Assembly: GCA_033239525.1 (NCBI GenBank)
Contig: BSYO01000038.1
Location: 10,357,041-10,421,040, forward strand
DNA from: Nepenthes gracilis
Taxonomy: Eukaryota > Streptophyta > Magnoliopsida > Caryophyllales > Nepenthaceae
Length of the DNA stretch: 64,000 bases
Reading direction: 5' to 3'
The translations under genes were made by a program, and so were the position numbers. The first letter of the stretch is position 1, and each line of letters starts with the position of its first letter. The notes beneath the pieces are model-generated. The model had not been told where the DNA came from, ran no database searches, and saw only the letters and a program-made list of their open reading frames with translations. Below, piece by piece: positions 50,543 through 62,964 of the stretch.

Positions 50543-51493
50543 ACACGCATTGATTTTAAGTGTTTGCCGACCAAATGGCGTATTTAATTATAAATAAAAC
50601 CTTTCCATTAAAGAAAAGGAAGACAAAGTCAGACAACGACGACGAGCAGAAAAAAAAAGACACTTGACCAGATGAGTACACAAATATAAAAGTCATTCCA
50701 TTAAATAAGTGTACAAAAAAAAGTACCTTCATCCATACAAATACTCATCTCCATTCTCTCTAAATTTTAGCATTCATTTTCTTTCATCTTTTATATTCAA
50801 ATAGAAAGATCACTAATTTGAATGTCTGAGAATATATTGAGGAGTAAGTTTCGTATACTTCTTACCAATTGTTTGTTCTGTTGTGATGCGCAGGATTCAA
50901 ATTCGAAGTTACAAAAACTGGTTCCGTTTTTGTTTAAACCTTCAAGTGTTACAAGGTAACTCCCTAATTCATACGATAATTCGAGTTCTCGAGACGCATC
51001 AAAATTATATATATATACATGTATTGATTTTAAGTGTTTGCCAACCAAACGGCGTCTCTAATTATAAATAAAACCTTTCCATCAAAGAAAGGGAAGACAA
51101 AGTCAGACAACGACGACGAGCAGAAAAAAAAAAAGACACTTCACCAGATGAGTGCACAAATACAAAAGCCATTCTATTAAACAAGTGCACAAAAAAGAGT
51201 ATCTTCCTCCATACAAATACTCATCCTCATCCTCTCTAAATTTTAGCATTTAATTTCTTTTATCTTTTATATTCGAATAGAAAGATCACTGATTTGAATG
51301 TCTGAGAATATATTGAGGAACAAGTTTCATATACTTCTTACCAATTGTTTGTTCTGTTGTGGTACGTAGGATCCAAATTCGAAATTACAAAGACTGATTC
51401 CGTTTTTGTTTAAACCTTCAAGTGTTATAAGGTGACTCCCTAATTCGTACGATAATTCGAGTTCTCAAGACGTATCAAAATTATATATATATA
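50543..51493. repeat. 475-bp direct tandem duplication
   Basis: Two head-to-tail units (about 50543-51017 and 51018-51493). Equivalent words such as GATTTTAAGTGTTTGCC (50551 and 51026), GACAACGACGACGAGCAG and CTTACCAATTGTTTGTTCTG recur 475 bp apart, with a few percent divergence. Each unit ends in a short TA run after ATCAAAATTA. No ORF is conserved in both. It could be an unequal-crossover duplication or two LTRs of a small element joined directly. Confidence 0.85.
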
Positions 51494-51706
51494 TACACAC
51501 ACAAAATAGACAATTTTAGGATATTTTCAGGTGATATAATATTTACCTATTTATTATTGTACAACCACACTAAAATAAACGAATATATATAATACTACAT
51601 TATTTGATAATAAATATATTTAATAATGTCATCCTAATACTGCCAAAGTTATATTAGAAATTTATATTTCAAGAATTCTCAAAACATCATCAGATAATAT
51701 AACATC

Positions 51707-52865
51707 TATTGCATTTCGGATCCGGGGGTCCAGTACAACACAAGTATTTTGGAGTGCAAGGTGTTGAGAAGGAGAGATTGAAACCGGATTTTTACGTTGA
51801 AAGCCTCCTCTTGAATGAGGTAGAAAAACCACGAGACTCTGGCCCTATAAAAATGCTTCACTATGGTTCGAAGTCTTACAAAGTACAAGTTTTAGTAATT
51901 CCTTCCCTGTCTCTTGTTTGTGTTTCTCTCCTTTGAAAGCTCTCTCGCTGGGAAGCTTTGACACCTTTGTTCCTTCTTGTTCTGAAGATAGGAAAAAGGG
52001 GCCAAGAGTCCTGAGGCAAGAGCCTCTGCTAGGTATTTATATGAGAAATTGTGCCATTAGGAAGAGGGCACGTGGCAGCTGGCGTGTGGCCGAGAGGCTG
52101 TCCACTGTCCTGTTAGTCACGCTAAGCGCATAAGGAAGCTGTCCACCTGCCCTGCTGTCTATGTCAGGAATGATGGCGTGTGCAGGGAAGCACGTTGCTG
52201 GTGTCGCTGGTAGAGTCTATGTCAGGTACATAGACTCTAGGCATCAGTCTTGATTTGACTAGGCGTACTCTGTGGAGGCGGCCTCTTGCAGTGGCTGCAG
52301 GTTCCTTGAAAATCGGTGAAATTGCTTAGTTGATACTTTCGGCCATGTATGAGTTGGTCCTCGTCCTTGTGTGGCATGCCTTGTCCCTTTGTGGGTTCGC
52401 AGACCCGTTCGAGGGAAGTAGCTCTCGGATGTCAACTGCCTTTTGGAAGGACTTGAAGGATCTCTGATTCCGTGTGAAGGGTCCTTGGGCCTTTTCTTGA
52501 CTTCTCGGATTATTTTAAAACATGATGGAACCTTTGAGGCTCTCGGGCTTCTTCTCTTGATCCTCGTACCTGAGGGCTAGGGTTCTCGGACGTTTTTCTG
52601 GCATCATGGATGTCGTCAGCTATTTGTGATGTCCTCGAGCCCCTATTGGTTAAAAGGACCTCTCGGACTTTTACCGTAATTTTGTCTTTTGGGACACTAG
52701 CCCACGTTCTCGGGCTTGTTAGGCCAGTCTAGCATAAGGAGCTAGCATGGATTTTGGGCCTGTTGGGCCATCCGGTCCTCTTAGTCCGTGGACATATCTC
52801 TGGGCTTTTCACTTGGGCCATTTCTTTGGGCCGTGTTTTATGAGCCCCTATATTGGGACCCAACA
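51707..52865 (-). mobile_element. Solo LTR C2, TSD ACATC
   Basis: The reverse complement begins TGTTGGGTCCCAATATAGGG, and its far end (CCGAAATGCAATA) corresponds to the CCGGAACGCAACA end of the 28669 copy. Identical ACATC flanks it (51702-51706 and 52866-52870). In minus sense it carries CATATAAATACC, a TATA-like motif at about 52030. No internal region. Confidence 0.87.
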
Positions 52866-52870
52866 ACATC

Positions 52871-53567
52871 CATCCATATATTTTTGTATGCCTATTATGT
52901 TAGGTTCCTTTTTAATATTGATAGATTTTATGATATTGAGTTATATGTTAAATTTATTATTTTATTATTATATTTTACCTGTAAGTATAAATTTTAGATC
53001 CGTAAAAGTATTAATTTTTTTTACAGATTTAGATTTGTTTTTATTAAAATAAATAAATATATAAAATAATACTTTATGGAATAGTGCCCTAATTATATTT
53101 AATAAATGTCATCCTAACACCCATAAATAGTAGCTATATACTTATTTATTTAATATGTAAAATATAAGTGGATTAGATTAATTTATTAAAAAAATAATTT
53201 ATTCAATATTTTAGTGATTTATTTTAATTTTAATAAATTGTTTTTTTGTTAACTAATATCTTGCTTATTAAAATAACAAAAAACTTAATTGGTGGAATTA
53301 CCTTATTTTCCAGCCTTAAGAGCCCCATTAAAATTCTCCTAAATAAATTTTATATTTATTTAATAATTAAAATTAAAAAAATTAACTAAATAAACAATAA
53401 AAATTATATTATATTAATTATATTATATATTTTTATTTATTTATTTTTTTAACTTTAAATTTTGGCAGTCATCTTACGCCCTCGTCTCCGAGGGAGGAAC
53501 GTCGCAGAAGCCCTACGAACCGAAAATTCCATACTCTCTCTCTCTCTCCGAGAAAACCGTAGTGGAG
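52871..53567 (+). promoter_or_regulatory. Upstream region and leader of the UPF0390-like gene
   Basis: AT-rich to about 53460, then a short GC-richer leader with a CT microsatellite (TCTCTCTCTCTCTC, about 53535-53548) 20 bp before the ATG. CT tracts in plant leaders are common and may affect transcription start choice. Confidence 0.5.
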
Positions 53568-55904
53568 ATGACGCAAAAGCCGACCCTGTTCAAGGGACAG
53601 CTAAAGAAGAAGGCGATACCTCCGAACCGCCATGGAAAAACTTCTCAAACTCGCAAAGGTAGCTCCTTCTGGGCGCAGTTGTTTTCTCTATCAATTGTTA
53701 TCAGCTTTTTGAGTGTTGTTTTGCTGTGATTCATATGCAGGGAAAAGGTTCGTGAAGCCTTTAAAGATGACAAAAGAGATGGATGCTGATCGTGTAAGTT
53801 TCTACTCGTTCAATCGTTCATTATCTGATTCATGAGTACAATTTTTGGGTAATTGTATACTGCAAGAATTGGGAGTAGAGAGGGGTTCCGGAGGGGGGAT
53901 CATAGAATTGATTCCATTGGTTAGTTTTGGATTCCAGCTGGTCAAATAAGAGAGAAATCCAAACTTTGGCTTGCAAATGTATTCGGCTTCCATTCAAATT
54001 ACTTGTTTGTCGTCTTTCATTGACGGAATTTTCGCACACAGTGCGCAAATATCAGTAAATCACCCTGTAATTATCCATGTAATTGGTTCAATGAGTGAAT
54101 TATTGTCTTAGATTATCTAGATTTTACGGCAATGTTTCAGATTTACTAGAATTTTCGCCGTACTCGAGCAGAATAAATGTTTTCAATTCGAAAAGAATTT
54201 GATTACTGTATTGTATCCAATATTTGAAACTATTCCTACTGTTAATAGCAATAACAAAAGATTATAACCTCTATTTTGCAAATAATTGCTTGTAGTCTTC
54301 ATATGAGTTTTTGCATGTTTTTATATAAATACGAGATTCCATAACCAAGTTATTTGTTTTGAATTCGAATCCATGGGTAGCGTTGATTTGTGGAATCTTG
54401 ATTTACCTAAAATAAGGTCAAAACCCTACAAATTCAAATCTCAGATCGTTGGAATTAGATGTGTATGATTAATTATTTGTTCATGGATTCATTATTTCTT
54501 AGTTTTTTTTTCCCCTTTCTGCCCCATCTATATTAGTGTATTTCTCTTTCAATTTGCTCTTCTGTCTGTTGTTTCGTTATGAATTATGTCGAGGTTAAAC
54601 TGTTGGTTTGATTCATTATATGATTCAGTGATTGTGGGTTTGTAGGATCTTGCTTCTATCATTGTCAGTGCCTTATTAACATATGTTGGGCATGTTATAG
54701 TTAATTCTCTGTTATGGGTTACTACTTGGTAATTTGGGAGCTGTAAAAGCCTACTCATATTTGATTTCTTCTATACACCCAATGGTGGAAAATCCAATGG
54801 TGGAAATTTTAATGGTTAGGATTAAAAGATGGGTCTAATATATTTTAGTGTGTTGTCATAATTCTAGTTATCTAAGTTGTCAGAATAAAATCCTCATTAT
54901 TAGGAGTACAATGGACAATAAAAATGAAAAAATCCTAACAGGACTTTGGTAAGTAGACTTATGATTCACAGGATGGAAAATTAATGAATCTTTTTTCTCC
55001 GAATTCTATATCTCATAATCTTAGTCCCCAAATTGCTTTTACTCTGATTGTGTAACGATGGAGTTGTTGCCTTGTCACCTGTTACCTATGAGTTTGGCTC
55101 GTGAAAATAGCCTCTCATATAATGTGAGGTAAGATCTCTTATAATAGATCTAAGAATAATTTGACTCTTTCCTAGGCCCTACACAGCAGTAATTTTGTGA
55201 ACCAAGCTGTTCTTTTTACTCTGTCTTTGTATCTGACCCTTTTTTGCCCCATTCTCTCTGTAAAGATAGCATCTTGCTGAGGAGCAAAGCTTGTTCATTT
55301 GGTTGTCAACCAAAAATTCCTCACCTTTGTTGAGCAATTGGGTACGTTCTATTGAGTGGAATCCGTCACTTTCCCTTTGGAAACCTTTTTTTTTATGGTG
55401 TTGACCCCTACCACCCAAAAAACGAAAAGCAGTAGAAAGGTGCTCAACCCCTTATCATTACCTAAGTTTGAGGAAATTAATTCATGAATTGAAGTAGGCT
55501 CTAATAATTAAAGGTGGTTATTATACTTAAAACGAAGGCCAAATGAGTTAGCAATTGTTATTGGAACGAAAGAAGTCAGTAAATCTCGGAAAACTTGAAA
55601 TGGGTTAATAATATGTAACGTCTAGAATAGTTTACACTCGTGGAAGATATTGTACTAAATCGATTGAAACTGTGACGCAAATTCATATAGCCGACTCCAT
55701 TTAGTTGAAGTGAATGCTTAATTGCTGTCGTCTTGCTGCTCAACTTTCTCTTTCTCTAACATTTCATGGGACCAGGAACTGAGCAAGTTCATAAACTACT
55801 GCAACGAAGTAAAAGCAGCATCTGTAGCTTGCAAGGAAGGTGGCCAACTTAGCATCATCAAACCACCAAACCAGTCTGCTGTCGATGCTTCAAATAACGA
55901 GTAA
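53568..55904 (+). CDS. Small basic protein, UPF0390/C19orf53-like
   Basis: Three exons, 53568-53658, 53741-53793 and 55776-55904, are GT-AG and phase-consistent. They encode 90 residues. The protein starts MTQKPTLFKGQLKKKAIPPN and has a lysine/arginine-rich first half (TRKGKRFVKP). It then has MDADRELSKFI and ends with a GGQLSIIKPP segment. This layout, with a basic N-terminus, KGKR..KP, a short helix and a conserved (G)LS..K end, fits the UPF0390/DUF2462 family (human C19orf53). Molecular role is not established; the basic stretch suggests nuclear or nucleolar RNA contact. No signal peptide or membrane segment. Intron 2 is 1,982 bp. The family call is from pattern memory; the exon model is stronger. 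Confidence 0.72.
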
Positions 55905-56711
55905 GATCTTCAAGAATTCAACTGCTTAAGAAAGATAAAGAGCTATTTAAATGTTGCTATGCAGTGCCAAGTTTTTGTTGTCTTGGCTTTGTTCTTGGTG
56001 CTGCACTTTTTAGGCTATCTTTAGATATTGCTATTTAAATATTGAAAATAAGCATTAGTTTATTGTTATTGCTGTAATTTGACTGGAAGTAATTAGTTGT
56101 GAAAATTTAAATTTAGAGTTTTTAATAGATATTGTTATTTATAAATGTTTATTTATAATATTGTTAATTATTGATGTTAAAGAATGTAATGATTTTTCTG
56201 ATTTTATTTGATGTATATATTTATAGATTTTGATAAGATTAAATATATTAACTTTTTTTCTATAGGAAGAATGACGACAAATGAAACCCATTCAAGTCTT
56301 TTAATTGAACGGCGGCGGTGGCGGACGGTGGCGGCTGAAGCGAAGAGCGCCGCTTGTCTCTGTCTTCAAATTGGATTCAGCGTGTTTCTTTCGTATTTAC
56401 GTAGATCATGGTATTTTAATCCTTAATTTATAATTATCTTAATCTCAGTAATTATCTTAATTATATTTTAAATTTAAACATAAAAGTTAATTGTTAAATT
56501 TAGTAACTTAAAATCTAAAACCACTTCAAGGACACAAAACTATATTCAAATACCGGGCTAAAATATATAAATTAATAATAATTAAATTATAGGATCTAAA
56601 GGTTATATTTGAAAGTGACTTTGAATATTAATAATTAATTAATTTTAAATTATATATAAGAAAAATATTTTAATTAAAATTAGAGTATTAAATTTGATGT
56701 ATCCTGAATCT
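55905..56711. other. 3' flank, AT-rich, with a GC-rich insert
   Basis: Probably contains the 3' UTR of the small-protein gene. At 56308-56400 a GC-rich patch (GGCGGCGGTGGCGGACGG, then GGCGGCTGAAGCGAAG) stands out and resembles 60060-60150. No gene recognised. Confidence 0.45.
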
Positions 56712-56716
56712 AAACT

Positions 56717-57712
56717 TGAATAGATTCGGGTTAAATAGTCCGTCGGATTTCGATATTCGTTCGTCGAGCTTTTAGTCCTGTACACCACAAATTACAAAGA
56801 AGAAATTAGGCAACGGTGGAATTTAGTCTCATCGTAAACATTCTGACGTTTAAGTCGGTAATTAGTCTTCTGAAGATAAGAAAGTGGATGCAAGTGATGT
56901 AATATGAATGCTAATGAGTATTTGTGTGTGGGGGTGTATTCGTTGGAAGAGTGGCTTCGTTATTACTCATGAGGAGCTATTTCTCTAAATACTGAGTTCG
57001 CATGAAATTAGTAGTAGAGAGAGTTCACATGAAACTAGTAGCAGAAAGAGAGATGAGAGTACTAGGAGGCTCGAAAAAGTTAAAGAACTTCTGAGAGTTT
57101 GAGCTTACTTGAGGATTTTTGTGGACATTTTAGAGCGTGTCTTTGGAGGGAGCTGTTACGGCTTTTTATAGCCACGGCTCTAGGTTGCATTCCTTATACA
57201 GAGGGATTTGATAACCGCGCTCTGTTGGGAATCATTAACTTTTCAGTACAGGCGTGATTGTCGTTTCTGACCGTAACGGTAAAGAGAATGATCTCTTTCC
57301 TTTTGTATTTTGTAACCGTTAGGGTTTTTAGTAAACTGTGCGTAAATTTTGGCGCCTTTTTTCCGAGATGTACTTTGATTCTGGATGTGACAGCTACCAT
57401 GAAGATTGCTTTCTTTGGAGATGCAAAAAATTAGGGCAAACTGACATTATGCCTTGAGAACGAACACGTGGACCAATCGATGCCTGGGCCACGTGCGTCG
57501 TTTGGCCCATCCGGTCTACTGGTCACTTCTCCGATCAATGGAAGCGTTGATAATTTTAGACTTTGATGGGCTATCCTGATCTTGTGCCTCTACTGGTCCA
57601 CTTGATCTTTGTCCTGTCAACAACAGTGTTGACTGTTCAAGTAAAAATAGGTCGCTGAGGTTTTGGACATTTTTCTCTTTTGTGAGACAGTCTGTTACTA
57701 GCATCCCCATCA
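56717..57712 (-). mobile_element. Solo LTR D, TSD AAACT
   Basis: The reverse complement runs from TGATGGGGATGCTAG to CTATTCA, and identical AAACT pentamers flank it (56712-56716 and 57713-57717). In minus sense it has GGCTATAAAAAGCCG (about 57164-57178), a clear TATA-like promoter, as expected inside an LTR. The TGATGGG start resembles the Tat LTR, but the body is different. The TSD was found by searching, so chance agreement is possible. Confidence 0.6.
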
Positions 57713-57717
57713 AAACT

Positions 57718-60440
57718 AAATTTTTAAAATTTAAAATTAAGCTTAAATATTTTTAAAAGTAATGATCAAAGGTAAGTCGATATCATTAGCTAGATATAAC
57801 ATTAATTAAAATAATCAAAAATTGAGTTTACATTTTAAATTATTAAATTATAATAAAATATTAAATCATTCTAATATTTTAAAATTTAATTTTTAAACAG
57901 TAATTTTTTCAATTCCAAACTCCCATGAGGTAATCAGAGCCCACTAATATAGAAAATTAGTAAAAGTAAAGATAAGAATGATCATATTACTCAATAAAGC
58001 ATATATATTTTTATATGTAAATATATACCAATGAAATATATTAAAATAATGATATGATTCAAAATTTAAAAAGCCCATAACTTAAATTTTGGAATTAATC
58101 ATATGTAAGCTAAAACTAATGATTATATGGGCTAAAATCTATACATATACATGAATCATGATAAAATATGTGTAAATATATAAAATATATCAAAATATGT
58201 ATACTCATGATCAAATATGTTAAAACTATTCAAATATATAAATCATACCAAAATCAAGCTAACATATAAAACGACTAAAGATCGGCGATGATCTCACTAA
58301 TAAATAGTAAATATCAAAGTTTGGGTTATTATTTTCATAAAATCAAAACTCATATGGTTCACGACCTTTAGGTGCACTAGCTACATATAATCCCTGTAAT
58401 TAAAGTTGAATACTGTTTTTTTTATCCTTAAATAATAGGTTTATTTTTTGATTTACTAATAATATAGTAGGATATCTGAATATATTTTGACAATTATCTG
58501 TAGTAGTCCATACTTAATCAAACTAAAAACTCGACTTAAATGCAAATATATTTTTATTTTTCTCATATCGGAGAAAATATTTTTTTTTATTAAAACTTAC
58601 ATAGAGCTTATATAATTTCTCTCATTTATAAACATGTATAAATAATTATGTGATAATTTAAGAAATATAGAAATATATATTTAAAATTTGAAGAAATGTA
58701 ATAATATTAGACAGAATTTAAAGACATGCAATGATATTATTACAGAAATTGAACACTTCAACATGATTTATATAGATTCAAAATATGTATTTTATAAAAT
58801 TTCATGAAATAAAAGTTATACAAAGTACAATCTTTTAAGTATAAAAATAATATATATATAAATATTTAGAATAAGAAATACTCAAAGAGATGAAAAATGA
58901 TCAACAACAAAGAAGAAAAAAAGATCTGGATATACTGGCCTTCATTTGATTTTATCGACAGATATCTTAATTTTATCTCAATTTCTCATTCTCCTGACTT
59001 CTCTCTTCTCCTATTTTTCTCTCTTCTTTCAAAAATTTAGCAAAAATGAGTTAGAATCGACCAATACACCTATTTATAAAAAAAACTGAAGTATGAGTAC
59101 TATTCAGGTGCAAGATCACGAGCTGAGTCGTAATCACACCGTGTACAAGCACTCCTCAAGCATGCATCAAACGACAACACGCACGTGCGCCCTCTAGCGT
59201 CTTTCAGAGGCAAACATTCTACTTAAAAATATCTATACGTGTGTCAGACACATCAAACGTAATTCAGCCTAACTTATTTCAGTTTAAAATTTAATTTTTT
59301 TGTCCCAAAACTTAAATTGACTTCATCCGGTTATATTTTTAGAATATGGTAGTACAATAAATCTAGTGGGTGCCCCATATCGGGTACATAGAGTACTCGG
59401 AGAGACTTCTTTTATTATTATTTTTATGTTAACTTTCTTAGTGTAATCTTTGGACGTATAAATTATATTTAATATCTATTAATGAGTAAAAAAAATTATA
59501 TAAAAATATTATAATATTAAAGATTATAAAATCTATAGAACTGTATCATATGAAAGCGAGTTATAATAAATCATGTGCCGAGAAATGAGTATAAAAAAAT
59601 AAAACTCATTGCAAGCTTAATCTACAAAATTATGATTAAGAAATTAAAATAGTAAAATATAAAATAATAGATAAAAGCTTATAAATAATTTTCAGGAAGC
59701 ATAGGCAAGACCCAAAGAAAGCCAACTCTCAGCCGGGACTACGCCGCCGTAGTGGTGGTTGGAAAACCTCTACGAGATGAAGCCAAGGCGTCCATCCTAG
59801 CGCGGCGCAGCCTCCACTATTTTTTGGCTTTTTTATATTTTTGATAGCATGAATTTTATCTCAATAATTTACATAATTAAAATAAAATATATTAAACTTA
59901 TGCTATATAATTATTTAAATTATTAAAATGGGGGGAATATCAGGGCTGTCACAGCCACTGATCAAGCCTACGGCGGCGGAGAAAAAATCTTTGCTACGGA
60001 TAAACTAGAGAATTACTAAAAGCGACAATACATCGAGTGAAGTGGAGCTCGGTGATTGGGCGGCGACGACGGCGAGGCAGCGGTGGCGCCTGAAGCAAAG
60101 GCCACCCTTCCGTCAGTCTTTGAATACTCCATTTCAGTGACGGCTTTCTCAACTTTGCCAAGTACACATTCTTTTGTTCATATTTATTATATATTTGACG
60201 GGCATCAAAAATAAAAATTTGTTTAATAAAATTATGTCTGAAATAGGAAAAGTCAGAAGCATAAAATCTAAATTAATTAATATAACTAATAAAATTTAAT
60301 ATTTTTTTAAAAAATTATTTATGTAATAATTGATAATATGTAATAATTCATTAAATCATATTACAAATTTTAAGTATTTTAAACACCCATTTTAATAATA
60401 TTCATTAAACTTGTAATATATATTATGTTTACATTTAAAG
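57718..60440 (-). repeat. LTR-like and AT-rich debris
   Basis: On the minus strand, TGTGACAGCCCTGATATTCC starts at 59953, a typical gypsy LTR opening. Also in minus sense, TATAAATAGG lies near 59070. These suggest an old LTR between roughly 58300 and 59953, but no second terminus or TSD could be fixed. GC-rich patches at 59725-59815 and 59970-60160 interrupt the AT-rich DNA. No gene recognised. Confidence 0.4.
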
Positions 60441-60474
60441 ATCATAAAAATGGAGCTGACAACGCTGGAGGCAG

Positions 60475-60786
60475 ATGAATAATCCGTCAGGAAGAAGACG
60501 ACTGAATTCAGGGCCGCTCGAGGAGTTTCTAGAAGGGTGGCTCCTCCGCCAAGAACGCCTGCTAGATGAGCTCCTCGCATCGACTCCACCTCTACCGCCG
60601 CCGCCGCAAAGGGACAGAGAGGAGACCAAGGAAGAGGAGCTGATGGGGCTGGTGTCAAGTGTGTTAGGCCACTACGAGGAGAAGTCACGTGACTTGCACC
60701 GGAATGTCCAGTGGTGGTTCTCGCCGCCGTGGTGTTCTCCTTTGGAATGCGCTGATGCGAGTATAAGTCGGAGGAGGCCATCCTAA
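60475..60786 (+). pseudogene. DOG1-domain fragment (DOG1-like 4 type)
   Basis: A 103-residue frame contains LEEFLEGWLLRQERLLDELL, LMGLVSSVLGHYEEKS, HRNV and FSPPWCSPLE, which is the N-terminal half of the DOG1 domain found in DOG1-like and TGA-type proteins. After SPPWCSPLE the expected LWI.G..P continuation is lost (ADASISRRRPS, stop). The rest of the domain, about 130 residues in full-length relatives, is absent downstream. Intact relatives bind haem or regulate dormancy. This copy looks truncated and probably dead, though a short transcript cannot be excluded. The nearby GC-rich DNA (60440-61130) may be a transposon-captured or duplicated gene piece. Confidence 0.7.
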
Positions 60787-61164
60787 AAAGACTCGGCCTA
60801 AGAGGAGGGAGGCTCCCCAACTTATGCTCCGAGGATTTTCTCTGCCTTTCCAATGTGACTTTCGCGATCATTCCTCCCTCCTTCAATGCCAATGGCGCCG
60901 GCCATGCACAGACTCGCGACACTTCACTCCGGCGCTTTCACTCTGCGACGCTTTATTCCGTCCCAGTGCGGACAAGCAGGCGGCAATTCTCCGCCAGTGT
61001 AGCCCTTTCCGATCAGGCCTCCGCAGTAACCCTCTCCTCTTGGGACCTGGTCTCAATGAAAGCACCATTTGATGCGAAAGATAAAGCGGGAGGAGAACCC
61101 ATCCCAAAAGATCGATAGGAGGAGGAGCCTTTAACTTATAAGTTGGAGGTTTTGCCTCAAACTT

Positions 61165-61303
61165 TTCAATGTGGGACTCGCATCATTAATGTTACCGGTT
61201 TAATTAATCGGGACATTTCAGCACCAACGGAGTCGCCGATCACAAGGAAGAGCACCCGGACTACACAGCGTACTCTGAAATTGCGGGATTACATCCGAAC
61301 TTG
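61165..61303 (+). pseudogene. LTR-retrotransposon polyprotein C-terminal tail (tentative)
   Basis: A plus-strand frame reads VTGLINRDISAPTESPITRK and then STRTTQRTLKLRDYIRT before TGA at about 61301-61303. The R.STR....L.DY. ending is typical of plant retroelement polyprotein tails. It is followed by an LTR-like stretch. Confidence 0.4.
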
Positions 61304-61650
61304 AAAACGTGGACTAGTTCACCAAAATTTAGTTATTTGCCACACTGCATAGCCTGCACTTCAATTTCTTTATTCTGTTTAGCATTTTTCTTTATTTTTA
61401 CTACACGTGGGAAGTTATTTGTTTCAGCCTCTTTAGTTATTCTGTTCAACAGAATATGCTTCTGTTGCTTTATTTTCTGTTGCTTTATATACCGCGTGGG
61501 ATACAGCTAATGAAGGATACAACAGTTATACTAATTCTGTCTCTCATTCTCTCTTTTCTCTCCTCTCTCGTCTCTTCTTTTTCCCTCCTTGTTTCCTTCT
61601 TCTTCTTCTACATCCTACTTCCTCTCTGTCAGAACTCCGCCTCCCGACGG
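61304..61650 (+). repeat. LTR-like sequence after the polyprotein tail (tentative)
   Basis: T-rich DNA with GTTATTCTGTTCAACAG, TTTATATACCGCGTGGGATA, AATGAAGGATACAACAG and a long CT-rich run (61541-61615), which resembles the TATA-to-R region of plant copia-type LTRs. Termini and partner LTR not identified. Confidence 0.4.
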
Positions 61651-62442
61651 TGAACGTATCATGCACTTTCCATTGGATCACCGGCTTCGCCCCACCGTCG
61701 GCTTCCAACTCCTTTCCAACGCCGTCAACGACTTGTCCCCCCCCAATCTCAGAGAATCCACTGGTAAATTTCCAAGTTTATTTTCTCTTTTTTTAAGAAA
61801 ATAATCTTAAATTAAACCCCAAAAAAAAAAAAACAAAATCAGCCCATCATACAAAACTTTAGCTACAGACAGAATTTGAAAAAAAAAATCAAATTATTTT
61901 TAAATTTATTTTATATTATCTTATCTTATATTATAAAAATATATATATATATTTTTTTTCACGATCCAAAATCACTGGATTTTTAACGGTAAACGATCTT
62001 GTTGGGTCCAACTTCCATAATATAATTTTAAATTATTATGAATTTTTATTGATTATTTTTAAAACACTTCTCATCAACCTGATCATTAGAAAATCCATGA
62101 AGCAGGTTGAGAAATGAGGCAAGGAGGGAGGAAAGAGAGCTGGCATAAGAATCGGCAAGAATTCAGGAACCGCTGCTCATAGATGCGGCAAGGAGGAACG
62201 GGTGGCGGCCGTGCTGGGACATCAGCCACCGAGTGGAGCAGGTGATGGAGGCACTGAGGGCGAAAAAACACGAGAAATAACAATTATCTTTAATTCAAAC
62301 TGAACTAATATTTTCGTATGGGTCGCTGAAAACCCTATTAAGTAGTCGCGGCTTCCCAATTACACTTTCCTGACTCCATATGTAACTCCCAAAATCTACT
62401 TGAAATCAAGGAATAGGGATCAAACACTGACAAATCAACCGA
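61651..62442. other. Intergenic; short exon-like segment of unknown origin
   Basis: At 61661-61764 a codon-like, GC-rich piece (MHFPLDHRLRPTVGFQLLSN, ending at a GTAAAT donor-like site) interrupts AT-rich DNA. I do not recognise it. The rest holds nothing identifiable. Confidence 0.35.
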
Positions 62443-62861
62443 AATCTCATGAACCCCATCAAAGCTAAAATCAACGAGATGAATACGCAGTAAGCAATCA
62501 GAAAACAAATGCCAGATAATCTCAAAAAGCATTACTCAGATAAACATAAGGGACTGCAAAATAGCATTACCATAATCTCAAACATCAAAATGCAGCAATC
62601 ACATATATATTTTTAATCATTGAACACATTCTTATACAGTCATAAAAAGAAAATCTCATGAACCCAATAAAGTTAAAATCAGCAAGATGAATAGGCAGTA
62701 TGCAGTCAGAAGACAAATGTGAGATAATAATATCAGATACCAAAGAGCATTATTCAGATTTACGTAAGAGGGAAACTCAAAATAGCATTATCATAATCTC
62801 AAACATCAAAATGCAGCAATCACTATGTATTATTAAGCATTGAACACATTCTTATACAGTC
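62443..62861. repeat. 209-bp tandem duplication downstream of NAA10
   Basis: AATCTCATGAACCC... begins at 62443 and again at 62652. Each unit ends CATTGAACACATTCTTATACAG. The two copies are about 80-90% alike and lie where the NAA10 3' UTR or terminator should be, so transcripts may end in either copy. Confidence 0.85.
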
Positions 62862-62964
62862 AATAGACAGCAAAATCACAGTTTTCCAGTCATAAACTGA
62901 ACTAAATTCCACAAAATACAAGCCCTTCCCTTCCCAAAGGAGAGCAATTTCACCTCTCTCAGCA

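Noticed and set aside
60392..60922. 176-residue minus-strand ORF
   Set aside because: It is the complement of the DOG1-domain fragment and has no family resemblance of its own.
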